DNA of 64,000 nucleotides from Corythucha ciliata. Taxonomy: Eukaryota > Arthropoda > Insecta > Hemiptera > Tingidae. The notes under the pieces were generated by a model. The model saw nothing but the letters and a program-made list of their open reading frames with translations, was not told the DNA's origin and ran no database searches. The position numbers were made by a program, and so were the translations under genes. The number at the start of each line of letters is the position of its first letter. The stretch's first letter is position 1. Positions 56,405-64,000 of the stretch are shown piece after piece. The stretch spans positions 30,485,253-30,549,252 of the forward strand of contig CM075939.1 of NCBI GenBank assembly GCA_038030265.1, read 5' to 3'.

Positions 56405-56720
56405 GCCGTGTAATGGGGAACATGCATGAATCTCAGATTGAGAAGAAAAGCATACCGGTGATTTTACCCGAGAAACTGAAGGATAACAACTGGGGCCTTA
56501 TTCTCTAACGAAATAGAAACGTTGCTTTGGAAGAAACATTGAAATATTATTCATGAAATTAAGAAAACTGAACGGAAACCTATGATTTTTGAAAAAAAAC
56601 AATGATGAAAAAAGTTAGTGAATCAGGCTCCTGAAGTTGCAACCCGATTGGTGCGTTTTAAGATTTTTAAAAAAGGTTCAAAGTTCTTCAGGAGGGGATG
56701 GATGGTGCGAGGGGAAATGA
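56405..56720 (+). repeat. Dispersed repeat R1, copy split by MITE
   Basis: GGGGAACATGCATGAATCTC to GAAACTGAAGGATAACAAC on the left and AAGTTGCAACCCGATTGGTG to GGGATGGATGG on the right align with 1790-1975. The MITE at 56493-56631 sits between the halves. Confidence 0.8.
56493..56631. mobile_element. 139-bp MITE, family M2, copy 2
   Basis: Begins GGGCCTTATTCTCTAACGAA and ends GTTAGTGAATCAGGCTCC, with TG on both sides (56491-56492, 56632-56633). Removing the element and one TG gives AACAACTGAAGTTGC. The intact R1 copy at about 1870 has AACAACGGAAGTTGC, so the insertion is confirmed by an empty site. Confidence 0.88.
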
Positions 56721-56869
56721 CGTGAATCCTCTTATGGGAACTCTTAGGGTGCGTTCATATGAATCACCTTTACAGCGATGCCCCGATGAAACAGCGATGA
56801 GGAACAAACATCAATAATTGTATGGGACTGTTCATAGTGAAGCACCTTCACTGCGATGTGATTTTCGAT

Positions 56870-56982
56870 TCATCGCGACTTTCATCGATGATTTGAACCA
56901 TATGATTCCTCGACCCCCTTCCTGTCCATTGCCCTTTTGAACCATATGGTTCAAATCATCGATGAAAGCCGCGAGGTATCGA
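56870..56982. repeat. Small inverted repeat
   Basis: CTTTCATCGATGATTTGAAC with CATATG, and its complement GTTCAAATCATCGATGAAAG, separated by about 45 bp. Related CGATG motifs upstream (56765-56850) include GCGATGAAACAGCGATGAGG-like partial repeats. Confidence 0.65.
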
Positions 56983-57189
56983 AGAGTTTCGGGTCTTATT
57001 TCTTGTGGAAATGTATTTTTAGGGTCTTGATTTCAGTTAAAATGCAAATTTCGGGCTCACTTTCAATAAATCAGGAAGTTTCGGGTCTTTTTTTTTCAGG
57101 ATTCCAGGACCGAACCCCATTTCTCCAAGAGAATTCTAAAGAGGGCACCCTACCATCCGGACCATCCCCGAAAACTTTGAATCTCGTCC

Positions 57190-58690
57190 CTGCGTACCTA
57201 TAGCATTCTCACACAATGTGTTTCATCGTCCCTTCTTCCAGTCCCGCGGATAGGGCAGTTGACCACACTCATTTTGTGCAGGGTCTCTCCACAGCCCGGG
57301 TCCCGTGAAGTAGCCCACTACCATCCTAGTCATCCTCCGCCCTAAACTGAGCAGTCATTTCATTTTTTTCCTATCTGTACCCATGATGCCGTCTCTTGCT
57401 TGCCGACAATGGGTTTCTTCTTCCCATATTGCCTGAGCGCGGCCTGCTGCCCATCCTCTGAACTCTCTTAAGGCCGGACTCTTTTTTCACCCCCAGAACG
57501 GGTTCCGGTCCCACGCAGGTGCGGATCCAGGATTTCGTCAAGGGGGGGGGGGCTAGATTGCATTTACCCTCCTACTACTACCTCCCACCCTATCTACTGT
57601 GGGAGGTTGATAAAAAACCATTTAATATTTCTTTATGGAAGATTTGTGAATTTTTGAGCAGTTCTTTGCTTGGACGTAATAGTTTACTGTTGAAATGACA
57701 AAGACGAACAAGATCAACTGCCACTGTTTTACAAGTGGCACAAAGAATTATTAAAATGTATGTAGAAAAAGGTTAGAATTAGAGGTATGAGAAGATGGGC
57801 GAACTAACCACAGTTTCGTAGTCAAAGGCCAGATCTAAGAGCTGAATCGATAGTAACCGGTTGAAATTCCTTGTTTTGTGACAATATAATTAGTCCAAGA
57901 TGCTAACATTGCTCGTGTATTTGGTCTCTGAGCTTATATTTCCATGTTTTGCGGCTAAGTTGACGGTTTACCAAATATCAGTTTGTGCTTTGTGAGGTAA
58001 TTTCGCAATTTCTGATCGAATTGCGAGTTCCTGATGATAAGTGGGGCATTGTACTGCATTATACAGTCTTTATCATTGGCCAAATGCCCCGTTATTGGAC
58101 CTGAAAATCCAATTTTGGCGATTTCAAACTATAATTTTGAAATGCGGATCCTAGAAACTCGTATAGAGGGAATTTGGTCCCGGAAAATTGTTCGGAATTC
58201 GCCCCCCTGCGTTCACGTTTCTTGTATCCGTCTATGGCTCTGTTATACGTGTTGACACTTTGTCAGTATACAACTTTTCTTGTTCCTCTTCTGAACCCCT
58301 CAAGGCCTTTATCCGCCACTGCACCGGGTCTCGGCCTTTAAATTGAAAAATAAACAAAATGAGATAACTTTGCTGAGAGTAGCCTTTCCAAGTGGAAATT
58401 GAAGTCATCCTGAATTGGTCATGAATTGTGCCAAGCCCCTCCTCCCTCGTTCTCTTGAAATTTCTTATGAGATTGTTTAAAAATTCTGAAATTGGTTTTC
58501 TTTGAAAACAAGGGTTGAGCAAGGTTGGGAGGGTTCAGCCCAATGGGGGGGAGGGGTCTAAAGCCCCATTAGCCCCCTGCTGGATCCGCGTCTGGTCCCA
58601 CGTATTGGGTCGAGGCCCCTTTTTGCCAACCCATCTGCTTTCTCGTTGCCCGAGACACCCACGTGGTGCGCCCCTGATCGCCCCTTCACT
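57190..58690 (-). pseudogene. Non-LTR RNase H / C-terminal fragment split by hAT
   Basis: The minus strand reads GAHHVGVSGNEKADGLAKRG then LDPIRGTG from about 58680 to 58603, breaks at the hAT element, and resumes from 57515. H-VGVSGNEKAD-LAK is the terminal RNase H motif of Jockey/I/R1-type retrotransposons. The second half gives degraded RRMTRMVVGYFTGPGL and DETHCVR-like sequence, the usual segment with a small Cys/His cluster. Stops and frameshifts are present. In an intact element this domain degrades RNA in RNA-DNA hybrids. Only the 3' part remains. Confidence 0.8.
57516..58594. mobile_element. hAT-type element, 1.08 kb, perfect 8-bp TSD
   Basis: Left terminus CAGGTGCGGATCCAGGATTT, right terminus GCTGGATCCGCGTCTG. 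A perfect duplication GTCCCACG flanks it (57508-57515, 58595-58602). G-run/C-run tracts lie just inside both ends, as in the 29202-32135 element with which it shares the GGATCC terminal core. No transposase is present. It interrupts an RNase H coding remnant, which gives its insertion point exactly. Confidence 0.88.
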
Positions 58691-59439
58691 TTCCAGTAAG
58701 TTTCAGGTCTTAATTTTAGCGAATTCACAAGATTTGGTTCTTAATTTCAGCGAAATTGTAAGATTTGGTCCTAATTTTGGCGAAATTGTATGTAACTGTT
58801 TTCGTTAACGGTTTTCAGTGTTTTCCGATGTTTTCTAAGTGGCTATTTTCACCGTGTTCCGGGCTGCACCGAGATCGCCCAAGGCATGATGGACAATTAA
58901 AAAATTACATCGTTCAGAGCTAAATACCAGTGAATTTCTGGATGACTAACAGTTTCTGGGCCCATTTAGTGGTGGCCGAACTGGGGCTAACCGGTACCAT
59001 GAAACAGCGTGGAAATCCTGACGAATACTAACGTATAATTGGAAGTTTCCTGGCTGAATAATCGCACTTAAGGGCGTTAATTTCCGAGATACTGCAAGTT
59101 TTGCGTCTAATTTCGGATAAATTACAAATTTTGGAGCTTTCTTCTAGTGGCAGATCTGCAGAAACCAGTGATACAGTGGAACAGTGATCCGACGCGTTCA
59201 TTGTTGGGACAAATAAGCTTGAGGGCTCAGGGGAATGAGAAAATTCGCTAACCCCCCCCCCCCCCATGCACTCACGGTTAGTTTTATTACAGGGCCTTCA
59301 CGTGAGACTCAAATACATAGAAAATAATTACCTTTATCATCGGACGAGCACTGAAGTGAATAATTTCAAGCCAAAGAAAGCAAGAAAGAAAAAATAACCC
59401 AAGACAGTTGGTGGGCGGTTGTTCTGCTGACGACGCAAT

Positions 59440-60400
59440 GAGGTATGTTCGAAAAGAAAAAAAAAGCACGGGCGCTGAACTCGTTGGGGTATTGTAGCAG
59501 TTCCGAGGATGACGGTCTGCAAGCGTCGCTTCGTGGTGTTCGCAGTTTCTCAGGCCCACGGGTAGTTGCCGTCTCGCTAACCTGTCCGAAGATTCTTGAA
59601 ATGGACGGTCTGTCAGCTTCCCTTGGCGCTATCGGTAGATTCTCTGGGCCGACGGCCATTTAGCGTCCCTTGGCGCTGTCCGCAGGTTCTTGAGTTGACC
59701 GATGGTATTGGTCGGTCCTTGATCAGCTCGGTCCAGAGTCGTCTTCTTCGCCTGGTTCGACAAAGGCAGGGAAGTGTGTGTGGACAGGATCGGTCTGGCT
59801 TGATGAGTTCTGGGCTGACACAAGTGTCGCTAAGCCCCGTAATTATCTAATCGAGCCAGAGGGAACGAGGAGGAAATGGCTGGAGTCGTCTCAACGGTCC
59901 GGCACGAATGTTGGTCTGTGGTCAGGCCCATGATAGGGTTTTCCTTCAACAAGCGTCCGGAGTCTTCTCTGCGGAGTAGAGCTTTGAAGATTCCCGAAAG
60001 GGTAACCTGTTTTTCCGAGGTTATGCGTACGCCTGGTCAACTGACGGTTTTTAACAACAATGGGTGGTCTGATTCCACAATAGGATGTCCACTTCAACGA
60101 GCTGGGGGAGGGGGGCGAAATATCGAGAAGGTTCCCGAAAGGGCTATCCACTAACCTCTGGTGGGAGGTAAGAAACAAATTGGGGGCAAGAGGCCTTGGT
60201 CAGAGTCAGCCAGTCAGGATCGAATCACTGAGTGGCCGGAAAGGTTATCGACAGGCTATACCCATCCGACCTTGATGAGGCATAGCGGCCAAGAGCGGTC
60301 TGAATTGACCGATGGGTGCTTTCCCGAATGGCGGGGTTAGGTGAGTTCAGCGTGTGGGTGGTTCCCTCTCCGACTTTTCCCCCCACTTCAGAATATACCG
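59440..60400. other. GC-rich patch with ~95-bp degenerate direct repeats
   Basis: Markedly richer in G+C than its surroundings. 59504-59600 and 59601-59700 align as degenerate direct repeats (GACGGTCTGCAAGCGTCGCT versus GACGGTCTGTCAGCTTCCCT, then GTTCGCAG / TCCGCAGGTTCTTGA-type text). Further pieces contain CCCGAAAGGG or CCGGAAAGG. Several overlapping frames on both strands have no recognisable domain. It is probably a decayed foreign or satellite-like sequence of unknown class. Confidence 0.45.
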
Positions 60401-60665
60401 GGCCGACTTCCTTTTTTTGTAGGGAGCATTTTTACTTTTTCCCGGGGTAGGCGACGTCAACTAATTACATAAAAATCAACAGGTTCACTCCTAGGCAAAA
60501 TATATCATGGTGATCATGTGCGAATTATGTTTTTTGTGTATATTTTTCCCTCGAAATGATGACTTATGTAGGCCCAAATTCATATTCGACCCTTGAGGAA
60601 AATATTTCCTTTGGTCCGTTCCATTTTTTCAGAAATTCATCTGATTTCATTCAATTTTTCAAAAT

Positions 60666-61651
60666 AGGTGGGCATACACGATCAGATATCTGCGGCAGAT
60701 TTCATGTTTTTGACAGTTATCGGTGGTGAAAATTTGCTCGCTAGTGGGCAAGAGACGACGACAGATCAACCGTGATCGGCCAAACGATATCGGTGGGAGT
60801 TCAAATCCGTCAGATGTGGTCTGTGGCCCCCACTAACCAAACGATGTCTGATGAGAGATATCTGGCAGACATAGATCGGCCGATTTCGAATCGGGCGTCG
60901 CCCCTTAACGCAACGATTTTAACGACCGAAACTTCACTGAACATGTATTTTCTAATATTTTTTATCATATGTATGGGTCAAGCTTTTTGCTCCCTCTATT
61001 AGTTTTCCAACTTCATATCTGTCACCAATCTCAATTATCTTTCGAACCCGACCGATAAATGAAATCTGTCAGATATTGTTCCGCAGCAGATCTCAATCTG
61101 CCAGATGTGCCCCCACTAACGAACAGATTTGATCAGGGGGCCTGTTCTGTAACTTTTAGCTGAGTGTCACTATCACTGTCGCTGTTCCCTGTCCTTGTAA
61201 CTGTCATTTGAACTGCTTCCTGTGATATTGACTGGAGTTCCGTAAAACCAGCCTAGTGTTCCTTTATAACCTGAATATTACCTTCCCCAACGCCCGAAAG
61301 CCGATCAAAGGTTATAAACAGTACTCTTCAAGTGATCCTTGTAACACCACTTGGCTATCCCAAAGGATAGTGAAAGTGTTCCCCCAGTCGTGACGTCAGG
61401 GGGAACAGCTACAAGAGAACACTGAGATACAGAACACCAAAACATGACGTCACAACAGAACCTAACTGTTCCTAGGATCAGTCAAATTCTTACAGAACAA
61501 GCCCCCAGATAACAGATATCGGTCGCAGATAACTTTTGTACGTTAAGGGGCGACGACCGATCTCATCGTTTGCTCTAGATCGTTAACTATATGTGTTGAA
61601 AATATCGGCCGATCAAGTATGTCAAAATTATCTGCCCGTGTATGGGCCACT
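60666..61651. mobile_element. TIR element, family M4, copy 2 (with nested insert)
   Basis: Starts AGGTGGGCATACACGATCAG and ends ATCTGCCCGTGTATGGGCCA then CT, flanked by AAT (60663-60665, 61652-61654). It aligns along its length with 27354-27963 except for the insertion at 61137-61505. It is non-coding, with repeated AGATATCTG-like motifs. Confidence 0.85.
61137..61505. mobile_element. 369-bp TIR insertion nested in M4
   Basis: Ends GGGGCCTGTTCTGTAAC and TTACAGAACAAGCCCC, with CAG on both sides (61134-61136, 61506-61508). The interior carries GTGACGTCA motifs and AGTGTTC repeats. Excising it with one CAG leaves TTTGATCAGATAACAG, matching TTTGGTCGGGTAACAG at about 27810-27830 in the other M4 copy. 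Confidence 0.85.
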
Positions 61652-61872
61652 AATAAGTCATTGAGATTACATGGTTTTCTACACTTGTACAGCACTAGAA
61701 AAACAATGGAACGGGTCGGGCCTCGATTCAAAACAGATGACGCAAAAATTGGAATGGCTGATTTGTAGCCTTTCAATTGTTTATTTTCCTCGAGGAACGA
61801 TAATGAATTTGGGCCGTAATTTTATCGTCAATTTCGGCGGTACTGTAACGAATAATGCAATCTTATTTCCAG

Positions 61873-62200
61873 ACCAAATGAAGCGGCTGGCAATCTACTC
61901 GCACCCCCGCGGCAAGAGCGTCGCCGTTCATCCTGTAAACTGACCGTGTCACCCGTCAGCGTTCAAACCCGTCTCGCGGCTACTATCACGTCGCGAACTC
62001 CCTCGACTCAAAACAGTCAAGCCTCTTCACTAGTTACTCGAAGCGCACAAGAGACCACTCCTGCGTCAGATTCGGACGTTTTCCTTCCACCAGAAACTGA
62101 AGCGGCAGCTACTCCTCCACCAGCTGTAATCCCTTCTCTTCACTCAACGACAAAAACAACCGTCGTCCCTTCGATTCAAATCTGTGACCAACCTTTGTAA
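61873..62200 (+). CDS. STK32: STK32-family kinase, last coding exon
   Basis: 109 codons after the split Thr, ending in TAA at 62198-62200. It starts PNEAAGNLLAPPRQERRRSS then CKLTVSPVSV and continues as a low-complexity Ser/Thr/Pro-rich tail (for example PPETEAAATPPPAV) to QICDQPL. Such tails are variable in the family, so assignment rests on phase: the exon needs two incoming bases, exactly what 54453 leaves, and the acceptor TTATTTCCAG is good. The frame stays open throughout while other frames close, which supports real coding. Confidence 0.82.
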
Positions 62201-62447
62201 AACATGTTCACGCTTTCGGTGAACCTCTTTGTATACACACAAACAGATTTCTGTCAACATTTTTTACTCATCTTTCATTATCACTTCCATATTTTTTAAA
62301 TATAATCCTTGTTACTCTCTGTATAACAGTAATTAAGATTTAACGATTACAAAAAGGAAGTTCGAACAAGCACACCATTCGTGGCGAAATCAAGCACTGA
62401 TATTAATTCCCTCACTCCCACGCTGTAGAAAAAATACCGGTATTAAA

Positions 62448-62453
62448 AATAAA
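62448..62453 (+). promoter_or_regulatory. Likely polyadenylation signal
   Basis: AATAAA about 250 bp after the stop codon, in an A/T-rich 3' flank. A second AATAAA-like string follows within a few bases; the cleavage site is not determined. Confidence 0.5.
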
Positions 62454-62810
62454 ATATAAACGAGATTTTATTTTTCTACTTCTGGAATGTTAAGGTTCTT
62501 TCGTGGAACAAAGTATCTTTATAACGGTAACGCCTCTAAAAACTGATTAAAATGTAAAGCGTTTCCCGGAGCCACTAACCCAATCAAAATGCAATTAGCT
62601 GGCAGTCATTTGTTTTCCAACTAGTTGGTCGGATGAGAATGCTGTATAGCGTTGTTGTTCAGCACATTAACAATAAGTCACATGAAATAATAGCGATAGT
62701 ATGAAAATGATACACAAAAAGGTACGGCCCGTTCCACCAGTTTATTTTTACTTAATGGTTAATTACACCTGTACCTGTACTACGTAAAAATAAAGGAAAA
62801 ATAGGTATAC

Positions 62811-63040
62811 AGGGTGATTCAGGAGGAATGTGACAAACTTACACAGGTGATAGTGCGTATCTGGACGCACAAAAAACGTCATGTAGACGCATAGCCGAAA
62901 ATGCTTTGGTTACGAGATATGAGCATTTTCCTGTTTTTTTTTTGTTTTTTTTTTTTTCTAGTTGCTTTACTTTTTACGGTAATTGTCGTATTAAGGGGTT
63001 CAATAAAAAGACGTTGTTTCACTCACTTTTTAATTCGACT
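62811..63040 (-). repeat. Mobile-element end fragment (CAGGGTG type) and T-rich tract
   Basis: ACAGGGTGATTCAGGAGGAA followed by ACGAGATATGAGCATTTTCC and a long T-rich run (62935-62958). ACAGGGTG-T/A-TCA strings are common at the ends of insect repeats, and the CGAGATATGA string also occurs in block E. No second end was found. Confidence 0.4.
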
Positions 63041-63043
63041 CCC

Positions 63044-63075
63044 GAGCGCTTTCGATCGCTAGATCATCGTCAGGG
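63044..63075 (-). ncRNA. Degenerate hammerhead-like motif
   Basis: On the minus strand: CC, core CTGACGA, T, stem II GATC-TAGC-GATC, GAAA, palindromic AGCGCT, and C at the cleavage position, then GG. The order and the self-complementary stem III match the 49-kb motifs. The downstream context (AAAAAGTGAGTGAAACAACG) also resembles theirs. Stem I is only two clear pairs and one base bulges before stem II, so it is probably a decayed relative. Confidence 0.45.
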
Positions 63076-63085
63076 TTTAGGCTTT

Positions 63086-64000
63086 TGATTAGATGGCATG
63101 GAGAAATAAGTTAAAAATAAATTAAAAGTTAGGGGTTTATCACACCGTCGTCATTAAATGTCAAATCCACACATTTGACGTCATCTTAAGATTGTTACTG
63201 TAAATTGATCTCATACAAGTTGGTGGGACAAACGATGTACAATGAACTCCGTGAATGAGAGATATGAGTGTACAACGGATGCCGGCTGAATCTCCAAGTC
63301 CATAATTTTCACCCTAACGCTGTTCATCCACCACCTCAACTCACATTCCATACATGGAAAACCTCGTTGTCAATTGAATCCTTACTTCAGGCATTGAGAG
63401 GAGCATGCTCTTAGGAACGCAAGACCCCCAAGGAAAGGACATTTACCCTGACCTATTCTGCTTGTTTTAACAAAGCAACTTTACGTTTTTTTGCATTTAG
63501 ACTTGATTGCTAAAGTCGGAGGGTTGCAAACTTCAACTATCAGGACACCGTTCGAAAGTACACAGAACGGGGTAGTTTTCCACAACTTTGCCCGTCGATG
63601 CGTGCACTAGCAGCTGATAGATACTGATGTGAAATTTATCAGGTATTTGAAAAAACTACTTTCTTAACTTTTCACATAGCTGAAATAGCGACGCGCAAAA
63701 GACATTTTTCGATTTTCACGGTGGTTTCAGGAACAAGATTTTGTCCTCTTTACGAATCCACCGTAATTTTTTGTCTAACCACCTACGGTGAGCCGTGAAC
63801 ACGACAATTACCGTAAAAAGTAATGCAACACAGTGAACACAGCATACCGATGTAATATTAAAGGTATGAATGCAAAAAACAGGGGACTGACGTGAACTCC
63901 ACAGGCATACCTAATACAATAGTTTATTATTCGAACAGGAGCTGTTATTTTATTTGCCCGAAATATAATAAAATTATTCATCTAAAAATTCAACACCCAA
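63086..64000. other. No gene recognised
   Basis: Nothing supportable to the end of the window. Confidence 0.35.

Larger units (their letters stand above)
54454..61872 (+). other. 7.4-kb last intron of the STK32-family gene
   Basis: Donor GTGAGT at 54454 and acceptor TATTTCCAG ending at 61872, phase 2. It contains MITEs, an R1 copy, a split RNase H fragment, a hAT element, a GC-rich patch and an M4 element. The stretch 54454-55490 holds nothing that I recognise; overlapping frames at 54919-55269 lie on both strands and look incidental. Confidence 0.8.

Noticed and set aside
59287..60178. Cluster of long frames in the GC-rich patch
   Set aside because: GC-rich DNA lengthens random frames; the frames overlap on both strands and follow the local ~95-bp repeat, so they are not evidence of a gene.

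Overview
Eukaryotic, almost certainly arthropod (insect) nuclear DNA: AT-rich, few long reading frames, spliced coding exons with GT-AG introns, a very long intron, non-LTR retrotransposon fragments and dense MITE/foldback repeats. The repeat content would fit a hemipteran such as a whitefly, but nothing in the sequence fixes the species.

Only one host gene is recognised with confidence: the 3' part of a plus-strand serine/threonine kinase gene of the STK32 (YANK) family. Six exons (24309-24398, 53480-53697, 53781-53906, 54107-54238, 54317-54453, 61873-62200) join with matching splice phases into 343 codons plus a stop. They cover the kinase activation segment, the C-lobe and the STK32-specific tail. 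The exons for the N-lobe and catalytic loop were not found and probably lie upstream of the window. The first visible intron is about 29 kb and the last about 7.4 kb; both are filled with transposon debris.

1-24 kb has no recognised host gene. It holds two broken non-LTR reverse transcriptases (2730-4193 plus; about 9550-10530 minus), a piggyBac-like MITE (6419-6945), a 3.4-kb long inverted repeat (8973-12373), a 0.6-kb foldback (12832-13445), two copies of an 8-bp-TSD MITE (16965-17310, 19776-20122) and a 3.1-kb TIR element (20735-23838).

The 29-kb intron (24.4-53.5 kb) is a stack of nested elements: a multi-layer nest at 27144-28510, a hAT-type element at 29202-32135, a TIR element with a THAP-like zinc-finger remnant at 37674-38733, several long palindromes, two degenerate minisatellites (45.5-46.4 and 47.8-49.8 kb) and a TTAA-flanked composite at 50175-53139. 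The last intron (54.5-61.9 kb) contains a hAT element that split a retrotransposon RNase H fragment (57516-58594) and a TIR element with a further nested insertion (60666-61651).

The most unusual find is a 243-bp inverted repeat (49125-49367) with a complete hammerhead-ribozyme motif in each arm, on opposite strands. A weaker related motif lies at 63044-63075 on the minus strand. The layout resembles the self-cleaving motifs of Penelope-like retroelements. Several insertions can be ordered in time because related empty sites are present in the same window.
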